From assembly GCA_005884125.1 (NCBI GenBank), contig VAXP01000008.1, forward strand, positions 1-44,808: a stretch of DNA of 44,808 nucleotides. Direction: 5' to 3'. How positions within the stretch are numbered: position 1 is the stretch's first letter; the number at the start of each line of letters is the position of its first letter. The position numbers were made by a program, and so were the translations under genes. Shown piece by piece: positions 1 to 8,955 of this stretch. The stretch comes from Actinomycetota bacterium (GTDB taxonomy: Bacteria > Actinomycetota > Acidimicrobiia > Acidimicrobiales > AC-35). The notes beneath the pieces were generated by a model. It did no database searches, was not told the DNA's origin, and was given only the letters and a program-made list of their open reading frames with translations.

Positions 1-972
1 CGTCTTTACGGGGGGATCGAGCTCGTGGTCGACCTCCTGGCCAGGGGCTACGCCGCCGCCGGCCACGACGTCGTGCTCTACACGACCGGTGACTCGACCT
101 GCCCGGTGGAGCGGCGCTGGCAGGTCCCCCAGGCCGAGCACAACCGCATCGGGTCAGCCGTGCCCGAGCTGCGCCACGTGATCTGGGCCTTCGACGACGC
201 CCGCGACTTCGATGTGATCCACGACCACACCGTGGCCGGACCCATCTACGCGGCCCGCTACCCCGATCCGCCCATGGTGACGACCATCCACGGCGAGCTC
301 ACCGACGAGCTCGTCGACATCTATCAGCACTCGGCCCGCCGGGCCGGGATCATCGCCATCTCCCACCACCAGCGTCGGGTGGCACCACAGGTTCCCATCG
401 CCCGGGTCATCCACCACGGCATCGAGGCCAGCCAGTTCCCGGTGGGCAGGGGCGACGGCGGCTACGTCCTCTTCCTGGGGCGCATGGCACCGGACAAGGG
501 AGCCCACCGGGCCATGGAGGCCGCCTTCAAGGCCGACGTCCCCCTCATCATGGCGGCCAAGATGCGGGAAGCGGCCGAGGTCTCCTACTACGAGAGCCAC
601 GTGCTCCCCTACCTCAACGACCGCCTCATGTACGAGGGTGAGGTGGACCACGCCCTCAAGCTCGAGCTCCTGGCCGGGGCCCGGGCCCTGTTGTTCCCCA
701 TCCGCTGGAACGAGCCCTTCGGGCTGGTGATGCTGGAGGCGCTGGCCTGCGGGACGCCAGTCCTCGCCTTCCCGGAGGGGGCCGCCCCCGAGGTCATCGA
801 GGACGGGCGCACCGGGTTCTTGTGCCACGACGAGGCCGACATGGCCGACGCCATCGGTCGCGTGGGGAGCATCGACCGGGCCGAGTGCCGGGCCGCGGTT
901 GAGGGCTACTTCTCGGCCGAGCGCATGGTCGCCGACCACCTGACCCTGTTCGAGGAGCTCCTCGCCCGCTAG
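1..972 (+). CDS. Glycosyltransferase family 4 (5' end outside window)
   Basis: Retaining GT4-type glycosyltransferase that would transfer a sugar from a nucleotide-sugar donor to a glycolipid, glycan or small-molecule acceptor; the acceptor cannot be read from sequence. The frame is open from base 1 and begins RLYGGIE, the usual GT4 N-terminal loop motif, so the true start lies upstream and only a few N-terminal residues are missing. The GTG at 25 in the ORF track is not the real start. The C-terminal donor-binding half has the family signature EPFGLVMLEALACGTPV followed by APEVIEDGRTGF, including the two glutamates of the EX7E motif. It ends 13 bp before the convergent amidase gene, with no terminator visible between them. 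The family call is secure; the substrate is unknown. Confidence 0.9.
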   Translation, partial: RLYGGIELVVDLLARGYAAAGHDVVLYTTGDSTCPVERRWQVPQAEHNRIGSAVPELRHVIWAFDDARDFDVIHDHTVAGPIYAARYPDPPMVTTIHGELTDELVDIYQHSARRAGIIAISHHQRRVAPQVPIARVIHHGIEASQFPVGRGDGGYVLFLGRMAPDKGAHRAMEAAFKADVPLIMAAKMREAAEVSYYESHVLPYLNDRLMYEGEVDHALKLELLAGARALLFPIRWNEPFGLVMLEALACGTPVLAFPEGAAPEVIEDGRTGFLCHDEADMADAIGRVGSIDRAECRAAVEGYFSAERMVADHLTLFEELLAR

Positions 973-985
973 CACCGGGCGCTCT

Positions 986-2386
986 TCAGTCGATCGGTGC
1001 CACCGGGTCGAGGCCCAGCGCCTCCTCCAGGGCCACGGCGGCCCGCAGGGCGACCAGATCGCCGTGCTGGGGACCGATGAGCTGCAGGCCGACGGGCAAC
1101 CCGCCCTGGGTGAATCCGACGCAGACGGTGGCCGCGGGCGACCGGGTCATGTTGAAGGGGTACGTGAACCGGACCCAGTTGACGTCGGGCGTCCCGTTGA
1201 TCAGGCCCGGCTCACCGCTGCGGGGCGGGGCCGCGGCGCAGGTGGGCGTCACCAACAGGCGCACGTCGTGGAACAGCTCCACCAGCTTCAGGTTGAGCTC
1301 GTGGCAGCGGTCCTCGGCCCGCACCAGCTCCACCGTGCTCGTGCCCCGGGCCATGTCCAGCTGGGCCCGCAGCAGAGGGTCGATGCGCTCCCAGGACTCG
1401 GTCCCCTCCAGGTGGGCCAGGGTGCGCAGGTTGTAGCTGGCGGCCAGCGTCAGCCAGGGCCTGATGGGGTCCTCGGGGAACACGCAGGGGACCTCGTCCA
1501 CCTGGGCGCCCATCGCCTCCATGGCCCGCACACCACGCTCGCAGACGGAGCGGACCTCGTCGTCGAGCGGGGCATAGCCGAGGGTGGGCGACCAGGCGAT
1601 GCGCATCGGGACATGAGCGCCGTCCACCGCGCCCATCCAGGAGGGCTCGGGCATGGGCAGGGAGCGCAGGTCGGTGGGATCGGGCCCGATCACCGCGTCC
1701 AGAGCGAACACGACGTCGGGCATGCGGCGGGCCATGGGTCCCCGGGTGCTGAGGTGGTGCCAGTCGGGGGCGTGGGGCCCACCGGACGGGATGCGCCCGA
1801 GCGAGGGCTTGAAGCCGGACAGGCCGCAGGCCGACGACGGGATGCGGATGGAGCCTCCCCCGTCGGACCCGGTGGCCAGGGGGACCATGCCCGCGGCGAT
1901 GGCCGCCGCGCTCCCTCCCGAGGACCCGCCCGGGCTGTGGGCCAGGTCCCACGGGTTGAGGGTGGAGCCGAACAGGGCATTCACCGTGTCGGCGTAGTGG
2001 CCCAGCTCGGGGGTGTTGGTCTTGCCCACGACCACGCACCCCTGGGCCCGGAGCCGGGCGACCAGGATCGAGTCACGGGGAGCCGGGCCCGTGTGGGGAA
2101 GGGCGGTCGAGCCGTGACTGGTGGCCAGCCCGGCCGCGTCCTCCAGGTCCTTGACCCCGATGGGGATCCCGGCCAGGGTCCCCACCTCCTCGCCCCGGGC
2201 GACGCGTTCGTCGAGGGCCCGGGCCGCGGTCATCGCCCCCTCCGGGTCCAGGGCCACGAAGGCGTTCAGCCTGTCGTTGACCTTGGTGATCCGGTCGAGC
2301 GCGTGCTGCACCAGCTCCCGGGCGCCGAGGGCGCCCGAGCGCACCCGGGCGGCCAGGCCCGCCACGGTCTCCTGGCGGAAGTCCAC
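986..2386 (-). CDS. Amidase (amidase-signature family)
   Basis: Amidase-signature hydrolase of 466 residues, a full-length size for the family, expected to hydrolyse a C-N amide bond in the cytoplasm. The Ser-cisSer-Lys machinery is visible: Lys79 in GVKDLED, the serine-rich GGSSGGS loop at about 153-159, and the nucleophile Ser179 in GSDGGGSIR. It is the last gene of a minus-strand run that starts with a branched-chain-amino-acid/amide-type ABC importer, 27 bp after the GldG-like gene. That context suggests it may process an imported amide or peptide-like compound, but this is inference. GatA of the amidotransferase is an alternative label; no gatB or gatC lies nearby, so a catabolic amidase is more likely. 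Confidence 0.9.
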   Translation of the reverse strand: MDFRQETVAGLAARVRSGALGARELVQHALDRITKVNDRLNAFVALDPEGAMTAARALDERVARGEEVGTLAGIPIGVKDLEDAAGLATSHGSTALPHTGPAPRDSILVARLRAQGCVVVGKTNTPELGHYADTVNALFGSTLNPWDLAHSPGGSSGGSAAAIAAGMVPLATGSDGGGSIRIPSSACGLSGFKPSLGRIPSGGPHAPDWHHLSTRGPMARRMPDVVFALDAVIGPDPTDLRSLPMPEPSWMGAVDGAHVPMRIAWSPTLGYAPLDDEVRSVCERGVRAMEAMGAQVDEVPCVFPEDPIRPWLTLAASYNLRTLAHLEGTESWERIDPLLRAQLDMARGTSTVELVRAEDRCHELNLKLVELFHDVRLLVTPTCAAAPPRSGEPGLINGTPDVNWVRFTYPFNMTRSPAATVCVGFTQGGLPVGLQLIGPQHGDLVALRAAVALEEALGLDPVAPID

Positions 2387-2413
2387 GATTGGGCAGCGTA
2401 TCGGCGGGGGGCC

Positions 2414-3742
2414 TCACCGGCTCCGGCGCACGGCCCACACCGTGCCGCCGGCCAGGAGGAAGAGAGCGGGGACGACCCCGGCCGTCACATAGCGCAGGTA
2501 CCGGGTCCGCGCCTCGGTCAGGGAGAGGGGGCGCAGGGCGGGGATGTTGGTCGACACCGAGACCAGGTCCTCCTGCAGGGTGAGCCAGTCCAGGGCCTGC
2601 ACCAGGAGGCGGGCGTTGCCGCCCTCCCCCACCAGGGCGTTGGTGGCGAAGTCGGAGTCGCCCAGGGCGACGACCCGGGTGCGGCGCACGTGGCCGCCCA
2701 GGTTGGCCACCAGGTCGGCCGCTCCTCCGACGTTGATGGGCCCCCTCACGTCCACGGCCGGGTCGAAGCGGGTTCCCGTGTCGCGGGGCCGGCGGGAGAG
2801 GAACGAGAGCCGGGAGGTCGAGGCGAGGGGTGCGACGCTGAGGCCCCGGCCCGGATCGGACGCCGTGAGCACCGCCTCGCAGGTGGGGAGCACGACCGGG
2901 GCCAGGTGGCGCACGACCGGACTGGACGAGGTGAAGTCGTGCACCACGGGGCTGAGGGGGTCGTCGGGCAGCCGGGCCCCGTCGTCGCCCTCGAGCACGA
3001 GGCCGTGCACAACGGTCATGCCGTAGAGCTGGACCAGGGGGCTGAGGTCGACGGTCGAGGCGGGGTCGTTGAGCACCAGGGCCCGTCCCCCGCCGGCGAG
3101 GTAGTCGGCGATGGCGCTCTGGGCCGGCCCCAGCGGGGCGGTCGGGTTGACCAGCACCAGCCCGTCACAGCCCGGGGGCACGGCGGGGCGGACGAGGAGG
3201 TCGAGGGGCTGGAGGCGGTATCCGTTGGTCACCAGCAGCCCGGCCAGCGTGGAGAGCCCGGGGCCGGCGCCATCCTCCACCGAGGGCTCGCCGTGCCCTC
3301 CCGCGATGCACAGCGTCGCCGGGTGGTGGCGCAGAAGGCGGGCGATGCCCGCGGTGAGGTCGGACTCGGTGACCGTGGGCGCCCGCTCCACCTGCCCGCG
3401 CGACGACAGGGCCACGCCGCCTTCGGTCGGGTCGATGTCCAGCCGGGCCGCCTCCCCCGGGGTGTCGGTGGGATCCAGCACCCGGTAGGCGATCCAGTGG
3501 TTGCGCCGCCGGTAGCGGGCCAGGAGCGAGGCGGCCTGGGCCCGGGAAGGGTCGCCTCGCAGCAGGAAGGCGGTGACCTTCACCTCGCGGTGTACCTGGC
3601 CCAGGACGTCCTTGGTCTGTCGGGACAGGCTGAGCGAGTGCCCGGCGGTGAGGTCGACCTCGCCGTGCACCCGGTCGCTGAGGAACCCGAGCACGGCTAT
3701 GGCGGCCAGGGCGGCGGCGAGCAGGAGACCTCGTCGCCTCAT
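2414..3742 (-). CDS. GldG-like ABC-transporter auxiliary protein
   Basis: Membrane-anchored protein of 442 residues resembling the GldG/ABC-transporter auxiliary family, which accompanies ABC-2 exporters. There is one N-terminal membrane segment (LLLAAALAAIAVLGFLS), a large extracytoplasmic region and a C-terminal membrane segment (VVPALFLLAGGTVWAV). The N-terminal VDLTAGHSLSLSRQT and the downstream TAFLLRGDPSRAQA segments match the layout of the family. The ORF track extends to 4399, but the ATG at 3742 overlaps the upstream permease stop by 4 bp and starts just before the signal-like helix, so I use that start. With the two upstream genes it forms a GldA/GldF/GldG-like set. The cargo is unknown. 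Confidence 0.8.
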   Translation of the reverse strand: MRRRGLLLAAALAAIAVLGFLSDRVHGEVDLTAGHSLSLSRQTKDVLGQVHREVKVTAFLLRGDPSRAQAASLLARYRRRNHWIAYRVLDPTDTPGEAARLDIDPTEGGVALSSRGQVERAPTVTESDLTAGIARLLRHHPATLCIAGGHGEPSVEDGAGPGLSTLAGLLVTNGYRLQPLDLLVRPAVPPGCDGLVLVNPTAPLGPAQSAIADYLAGGGRALVLNDPASTVDLSPLVQLYGMTVVHGLVLEGDDGARLPDDPLSPVVHDFTSSSPVVRHLAPVVLPTCEAVLTASDPGRGLSVAPLASTSRLSFLSRRPRDTGTRFDPAVDVRGPINVGGAADLVANLGGHVRRTRVVALGDSDFATNALVGEGGNARLLVQALDWLTLQEDLVSVSTNIPALRPLSLTEARTRYLRYVTAGVVPALFLLAGGTVWAVRRSR

Positions 3743-4437
3743 CGGAGGCGACGGCCGTCGACCGCGGCTGCGGCCAGGGTCAGCGCCGCGGCTGCGAGCA
3801 GAACGAAGAAGGCGACGTCGGAGGTGTCGACCACGCCGCCGGCGAAGCCGCGCAGGCGCTCGCTGATGGAGAGCCGGTCCATGACCCCGCCCACCGACAG
3901 GGCCTCGGCCCGGACGTGGGCGAACCACAGGAGAAGGGACACGAAGAAGGCGGTCATGGCCGCCACCGGTTGGGTCGAGGTCAGCGACGAGGCCAGCACC
4001 CCCAGTGCAGCCAGAGCCCCGGCCAGGAGGGCCAGGCCCACCAGCCCGGACAGCACGGGACCGAGGTCGGGGTTGCCGAACCACTCGAGCAGGAGCACGA
4101 AGAGCACCACCGGGGCCAGCACGACCAGGACCGTGATCCAGGCCGCCAGCCACTTCCCCACCACCAGGGGGCGTCCGGCCACGGGGACGGCCAGGAGGAG
4201 CTCGAGCGTTCCCGACCGCGCCTCCTCGGCCACGGCGCGCATGCAGACGAGGGGCGTCAGGGCCAGAAGGAGGAAGCCGGCGATGGGCACGGCCGGCTGG
4301 AAGAGGGCTTGACGCCGCGCCGCCAGCTGGTCGACGTAGAGGAGGCCGAGCACGAGCTGCAGCAGGGCGCCCACCACGTAGGGCACGGGCGAGGCCCACA
4401 GCACCCGCAGCTCCTTGCCCACCACGGCCCTGGTCAC
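3739..4437 (-). CDS. ABC-2 type permease
   Basis: Integral membrane permease of 232 residues with about six hydrophobic segments, of the ABC-2/GldF type. The segment VAEEARSGTLELLLAVPV is the conserved amphipathic coupling region of ABC-2 permeases and is followed by GRPLVVGKWLAAWI. Both ends overlap neighbours by 4 bp (the ATPase upstream and the GldG-like gene downstream), so the three products are probably made in fixed proportion and form one exporter. The exported substrate cannot be deduced. Confidence 0.87.
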   Translation of the reverse strand: MTRAVVGKELRVLWASPVPYVVGALLQLVLGLLYVDQLAARRQALFQPAVPIAGFLLLALTPLVCMRAVAEEARSGTLELLLAVPVAGRPLVVGKWLAAWITVLVVLAPVVLFVLLLEWFGNPDLGPVLSGLVGLALLAGALAALGVLASSLTSTQPVAAMTAFFVSLLLWFAHVRAEALSVGGVMDRLSISERLRGFAGGVVDTSDVAFFVLLAAAALTLAAAAVDGRRLR

Positions 4438-5096
4438 GTCAGCTCGCCCCTGCCCACCAGCTCGAGGAAGCGACGCTCGAGGTCACCCGCCTCTCCCGGC
4501 CGCTCCTCGGCCACGACCCGGCCCCGCACGATGACGACGACGCGGTCGGCCACGGCGGCGGCCTCGGCCAGCAGATGGGTGGAGATGAGCACGGCCGCCC
4601 CATCCGAGGCCAGGGACCGCAGCAGGGTGCGCGCCTCCACGACCTGGGCCGGGTCGAGGCCCTGGGTGGGCTCGTCCAGCACGTAGGACGGGGGCCGGCC
4701 CAGCAGGGCCTGGGCCAGCCCCACCCGCTGGCGCTGGCCCTTCGACAGCCGCCCCACCGGCCGCCCGGCCAGGTCGGCCGCCCCTGCCGCGCCCAGGGAG
4801 GGCTCCACCTCGGCCCGGGGCACTCTCTTCATGCGGGCGAGGAAGCCCAAGTAGGAGGACACGGCCAGGGCGTCGTAGCCCGCGAAGAGCTCGGGTACGT
4901 ATCCCACGGGCCTGGTCACGTCGGCCCGACCGGCGGCGGGGCGCAGCAGGCCCAGAAGCAGGCGGATGGTGGTCGTCTTGCCCGCCCCGTTGGGGCCCAG
5001 GAAGGCGACGACCTCTCCCGGGGCGACCGAGAAGCTCACCTCCCGGACCGCCTCGCGTCCCCCGAAGTCCCGCGAGAGGCGGACTGCCTCGATCAC
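4434..5096 (-). CDS. ABC transporter ATP-binding protein (ABC-2 exporter type)
   Basis: ATPase subunit of 220 residues for the adjacent ABC-2 permease. Walker A is GPNGAGKTT, the ABC signature is LSKGQRQRVGLAQ, and Walker B/catalytic Glu is YVLDEPTQGLDP, with the switch His in ISTHLLAEA. The protein is shorter than many relatives (about 300 residues) because it lacks a C-terminal extension. GTG at 5096 is the start, 16 bp after the stop of the LivHM-like permease gene. A complete second ABC system therefore sits in the same transcription unit as an importer. Confidence 0.92.
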   Translation of the reverse strand: MIEAVRLSRDFGGREAVREVSFSVAPGEVVAFLGPNGAGKTTTIRLLLGLLRPAAGRADVTRPVGYVPELFAGYDALAVSSYLGFLARMKRVPRAEVEPSLGAAGAADLAGRPVGRLSKGQRQRVGLAQALLGRPPSYVLDEPTQGLDPAQVVEARTLLRSLASDGAAVLISTHLLAEAAAVADRVVVIVRGRVVAEERPGEAGDLERRFLELVGRGELT

Positions 5097-5112
5097 CAGC
5101 TGTACGGCTCGG

Positions 5113-7122
5113 TCAAGCCCCTCCGCCGCCTCCCGTGGGCGCGGTGGCGGCCGGGGGCGGGGTGGCCAGCTCGTCGAGGCCCCGGACCAGCCGCTCCCGT
5201 AGCCCCTGGACGACCCCGGCCACTCCCCCCCGGGCCCGGACGATGACGATCAGGAGCAGAGCGCCGGTGCCGGTGGGGACGATCCAGCCGTTGGAGAAGT
5301 GCACCAGGTTGGGCAGCCCGAACACGAGGAAGGCGCCGAACACCGAGCCGGAGAGCGATCCGAGGCCGCCGATCATCACCAGGGCCACCAGGGCGAGGGA
5401 CAGCTCGGTCGGGTACTGCTCGGACTGGGCCAGCCCGAAGTAGGTCACGTTCACCGCACCAGCCAGGGCGGCGATGCCCCCGGACACGGCGAAGGCCAGG
5501 AGCTTGTAGCGGGTGAGGCCCACGCCCAGGGTGGCGGCCGCCTTCTCGTTCTCCCGCAAGGCGAAGAAGCCACGCCCCGTTCTCGAGCGGGCCAGGTTGC
5601 GGGCCACGACCATGGACAGGCCGAGCATGACCACGGCGAAGTAGAAGAGCGGCCGGTAGGTCGGGGTGCTCAGGTGCAGGGGCCCGATGCCGGGCTGGCG
5701 CAGGCTCACGCCCGCCGAGCCCCCGACCACGCGGCTGCGGAAGATGAAGAACTCGGCGGCCAGGTTGAAGGCCAGGGTGGCCACGGCCAGGTAGAGCCCG
5801 CGTATGCGCAGGGCGGGAAGCCCGATCACCAGGCTCACGGCCATCCCCACGACCACGGTCAGGGGCAGGGCCAGCAGGTAGGGCATCCCCACGCGCGTCA
5901 CCAGGCTGGCCAGGGAGAAGGCGCCCACCCCGACCAGGCCCCAGTGCCCCAGGGAGACCTGTCCCGCGTAGCCCATGAGCACGGTCAGGCTCACGGCCAC
6001 GATGGAGAACACGACCACGGTGACCAGGATCCCGTTGGTCTTGGATCCCGTGAACAGCGGAACCAGCAGGAGGAGGGCCACCACCGCGGAGGCGATGACC
6101 CGCACGCCCTGGGCCGCGGCCGTGTCCCTGAGCCGGGCCGGGAGCTCCTTCATGGTGGGCACGAAGGCCACCTTGTCCTCGGTCTGCTCCGTCTGTCCGA
6201 ACAGGCCCCGGGGCCGGAACACCAGAAAGCCCAGCACCAGCAGCAGCAGCACCGTCTCGGGCACGCCCCTGACGTTGCTGAAGCCCTCGATCATGAGGCT
6301 CTCCGCCACTCCCACCAGGAGCCCGCCGACCATGGCGCCGGGCAGGCTGGTGAGCCCGCCCACCAAAGCCGCGGCCAGGCCCCGGACGAGGAAGCCGGTC
6401 GACAGGGTGCCGATGTCGAGCGTGCCCCTGACCTCGGTGATGAGGATCCCGGCCACCGCGGCCAGCAGAGCCCCCACCACCCAGGTGAAGACCGAGACCC
6501 GGTCGGCGGATATCCCTAGGAGGCGGGCCGCCTCGCTGTTCTCGGCCGCGGCCCGGATGCCGACGCCGAACTTGGAGCGGGTGAAGAACAGGGCCAGGGC
6601 CACGCAGACGAGGGGGGCCACGATGAGCACCTGGATGTCGGCCGCGGTGACGGTGCGCGCCCCCAGGTGAAAGCGGGTGGTCACGGGCAGGAGCACGGGG
6701 AGGCGGCGGAAGGTCTCGCCCTGCACCTTGGTCCGGAGGAACAGCAGCTGCACGGCTCCCACCGATCCCTGGGCCAGGGCGATGGTCGCCACCAGCACGA
6801 CCAGCCGGGGCGCCTGGCGCAGGCGCCGGATGATCTGGCGCTCGATGAACTGGCCGTTGGCCGCGGCGGCCAAGAGAGCCAGGACGACGGCGATGACGAA
6901 GCGGGCGTTGCTGTCGTTCTTGAAGGGCAGCAGGGTGAAGGGGAAGAAGTCGGCCTTCGACGTCAGCCACCAGCAGTTGAAGGCGGCCACCAACCCGAAG
7001 TAGGGGTGGGCCAGGTTCAGGGTGCGGCTCCCCTTGTAGATCATCACGATGCCCAGGGCCAGCAGGCCATACACCAGCCCGTTGGAGATGCCGATCTCCA
7101 GGTAGCTGAGGAACTGGCTCAC
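5113..7122 (-). CDS. Fused LivH-LivM type branched-chain amino acid/amide ABC permease
   Basis: Single polypeptide of 669 residues that joins the two permease subunits of a hydrophobic/branched-chain amino acid or amide ABC importer. Residues about 1-300 are LivH-like (YGLLALGIVMIYKGSRTLNL at the start). Residues about 345-640 are LivM-like (the typical GYAGQVSLGHWGLVGVGAF near 390 and LRIRGLYLAVATLA afterwards). A charged cytoplasmic linker around 310-340 connects them. LivH and LivM are usually separate proteins, so this is a true fusion rather than read-through: the frame is continuous and well conserved across the join. It overlaps the upstream ATPase gene by 4 bp. The ligand may be amino acids, amides or urea. 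Confidence 0.93.
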   Translation of the reverse strand: MSQFLSYLEIGISNGLVYGLLALGIVMIYKGSRTLNLAHPYFGLVAAFNCWWLTSKADFFPFTLLPFKNDSNARFVIAVVLALLAAAANGQFIERQIIRRLRQAPRLVVLVATIALAQGSVGAVQLLFLRTKVQGETFRRLPVLLPVTTRFHLGARTVTAADIQVLIVAPLVCVALALFFTRSKFGVGIRAAAENSEAARLLGISADRVSVFTWVVGALLAAVAGILITEVRGTLDIGTLSTGFLVRGLAAALVGGLTSLPGAMVGGLLVGVAESLMIEGFSNVRGVPETVLLLLVLGFLVFRPRGLFGQTEQTEDKVAFVPTMKELPARLRDTAAAQGVRVIASAVVALLLLVPLFTGSKTNGILVTVVVFSIVAVSLTVLMGYAGQVSLGHWGLVGVGAFSLASLVTRVGMPYLLALPLTVVVGMAVSLVIGLPALRIRGLYLAVATLAFNLAAEFFIFRSRVVGGSAGVSLRQPGIGPLHLSTPTYRPLFYFAVVMLGLSMVVARNLARSRTGRGFFALRENEKAAATLGVGLTRYKLLAFAVSGGIAALAGAVNVTYFGLAQSEQYPTELSLALVALVMIGGLGSLSGSVFGAFLVFGLPNLVHFSNGWIVPTGTGALLLIVIVRARGGVAGVVQGLRERLVRGLDELATPPPAATAPTGGGGGA

Positions 7123-8912
7123 CGGTCGCCCCGCGATCCGGCGAAGCCGGCCGCCGCCCCGGCCAGGAACACCGACCGCAGCAGGTCGGGACGGTCGCTG
7201 AGCCCGCCCGCGGGTCCCTCGTAGCGCACCTCGCCCTTCTCCAGGAAGTAGGCCCGGTCCGTGTAGCCCAGGGCGAAGCTGGCCTGCTGCTCGACGATGA
7301 GGACGGTCAGGCCCTCCTCGTCGTGCAGGCGCTGGACCGTCTCCATGAGGCGCTCGATGACGACGGGCGCCAGTCCCAGCGACAGCTCGTCGATCATCAG
7401 AAGCTCGGGCCTGGCCATGAGAGCCCTGGCCGTGGCCAGCTGCTGCTGCTCGCCTCCCGAGAGCGTCCCGGCCGGCTGTTCGAGCCGATCGCCGATCCAG
7501 GGGAAGTAGTGGATGGCCCGGCGGACCTCCTTGTCCACCTCGGCCGGGTCGTCGTAGATGTATCCGCCCATGCGCAGGTTCTCGCCCACGCTCAAGGTGG
7601 GGAAGAGGCCCCGCCCGCCGGGGACATGGCCCAGGCCGTGACGCACCAGCGACTCGGCCGGGAGCTTGGAGGCGTCCTCGCCCTTCCAGCGCACCCCGCC
7701 GGCCGTGGGACGGATGAGGCCCGACGCCGCCTTGAGGATGGTCGACTTGCCCGCGCCGTTGGTGCCGAGCAGCGCCACCCGCTCGCCCCTGCGGACGGTG
7801 ACGTCGACGCCGTACAGGACCTGGACCCGGTCGTAGTGGACGTCCACGCCGGCCAGCTCGAGCAGCACCTCACCCGCTCCTGCGTCCGGGCCTTCCTGGG
7901 CCTCGACGCCGGCCGCGTCCTCGCTTCGCCGGGCGCTGAGGGGACGACGGCCACCGCGGCCACCACTCCCCCGGGCGCCGCGGGGTTGCTCTCCGGCGCC
8001 GTGGGGCTGGGCCGCCACCAGCTGCTGCTCGCGGGGCGTTCCCAGGTAGGCCTCGATCACGGCCGGGTTGGCCTGCACGACCTCAGGCGTGCCCGCGGCC
8101 AGGTTGCGCCCCGCGTCCAGGCAGTGGATCCAGTCGGCCAGCCCCATGATCAGGGGCATGTCGTGCTCGATCATGATGATGGTGGCGTCGGTCTCCTTCT
8201 TGACCCGCAGCAGGAGCGGGCCCAGGGCCTCCGTCTCCTTCTGGCTGATTCCGGAGGAGGGCTCGTCCAGCAGGAGGAGCGACGGTCGCAGGGCCAGCAT
8301 GCAGCCGAGCTCGACCAGGCGGAGGGTGCCGTAGGAAAGCTCGGAGGCGTAGGACTCGGCGAAGGCGTCCAGCCCCAGCAGATCGATCAGCCCCTGGGCG
8401 TCGGCCAGGATCCTGCGCTCCTCGTCCCTGGCCTGGGGCAGGGCCAGGGCGTTGGCCAGCGCCCCCGAGCGCATGTGGCGGTGCAGGGCGACGCGGAGGT
8501 TGTCGGTGACGGTCAGGTACGGGAACAGGCGCACGTTCTGCAGGGTGCGGCCGATGCCGATGCCGGCCCGGTCCCCGGGGGCCAGGCGCAGGAGGTCCTG
8601 CTCCACCCCCGTCTGGGGGTGGAGATAGGTGATGCGGCCCCCGGCCACGGGCTGGAAGCCCGAGATGCACTCCATGAGGGTGGTCTTGCCCGCGCCGTTG
8701 GGGCCGATGAGGCCCACGATCTCGCCCTTGCGGGCCTCCAGCTCGACGTCGTCCAGGGCGTGAAGGCCTCCGAAGCGGACGGTGACATGCCTGCAGCCGA
8801 GGACGACGGGAGCCTCGACGCGCTCGTTGCCCACATCCTCGGCGCGTCCCTTGCCCCGCAACGGACGGGCTCGGAGGGGGCGGGCTCGCAGGGGACGAGC
8901 GGCCCTGGCCAT
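7119..8912 (-). CDS. Fused LivG-LivF type ABC importer ATPases
   Basis: Protein of 597 residues carrying two complete nucleotide-binding domains. The first (LivG-like) has Walker A GPNGAGKTT and signature LSYGTLRLVELG with LLLDEPSSG. The second (LivF-like) has Walker A GTNGAGKST and signature LSGGEQQQLATARAL with LLMIDELSLGL. A Gly/Arg-rich linker of about 80 residues separates them. I chose the ATG at 8912 because the longer track ORF (to 9035) would run into the binding-protein gene and its extra residues look non-coding. Right after the start the protein has three ARPLR repeats encoded by a 15-bp tandem repeat. Together with the fused permease, the importer core is made from only two polypeptides. 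Confidence 0.92.
   Translation of the reverse strand: MARAARPLRARPLRARPLRGKGRAEDVGNERVEAPVVLGCRHVTVRFGGLHALDDVELEARKGEIVGLIGPNGAGKTTLMECISGFQPVAGGRITYLHPQTGVEQDLLRLAPGDRAGIGIGRTLQNVRLFPYLTVTDNLRVALHRHMRSGALANALALPQARDEERRILADAQGLIDLLGLDAFAESYASELSYGTLRLVELGCMLALRPSLLLLDEPSSGISQKETEALGPLLLRVKKETDATIIMIEHDMPLIMGLADWIHCLDAGRNLAAGTPEVVQANPAVIEAYLGTPREQQLVAAQPHGAGEQPRGARGSGGRGGRRPLSARRSEDAAGVEAQEGPDAGAGEVLLELAGVDVHYDRVQVLYGVDVTVRRGERVALLGTNGAGKSTILKAASGLIRPTAGGVRWKGEDASKLPAESLVRHGLGHVPGGRGLFPTLSVGENLRMGGYIYDDPAEVDKEVRRAIHYFPWIGDRLEQPAGTLSGGEQQQLATARALMARPELLMIDELSLGLAPVVIERLMETVQRLHDEEGLTVLIVEQQASFALGYTDRAYFLEKGEVRYEGPAGGLSDRPDLLRSVFLAGAAAGFAGSRGDR
8866..8905. repeat. 15-bp tandem repeat encoding ARPLR units
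   Basis: Just inside the 5' end of the fused LivGF gene a unit close to cgggctcggaggggg is repeated about 2.7 times. On the coding (minus) strand it encodes three consecutive ARPLR pentapeptides. The basic stretch precedes the first ATPase domain. Repeat number could vary between strains by slippage without changing frame, because the unit is 15 bp. Confidence 0.7.
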
Positions 8913-8955
8913 CAGGTGGGGCCCTGGCCGCAACCTCCCGTTGCGGTGGTACGCA

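Noticed and set aside
1064-4312. 1082-residue plus-strand ORF in the track
   Set aside because: It is antisense to the amidase, GldG-like and ABC permease genes, has a low-complexity Gly/Arg/Gln/His composition and no domain; a high-GC shadow.
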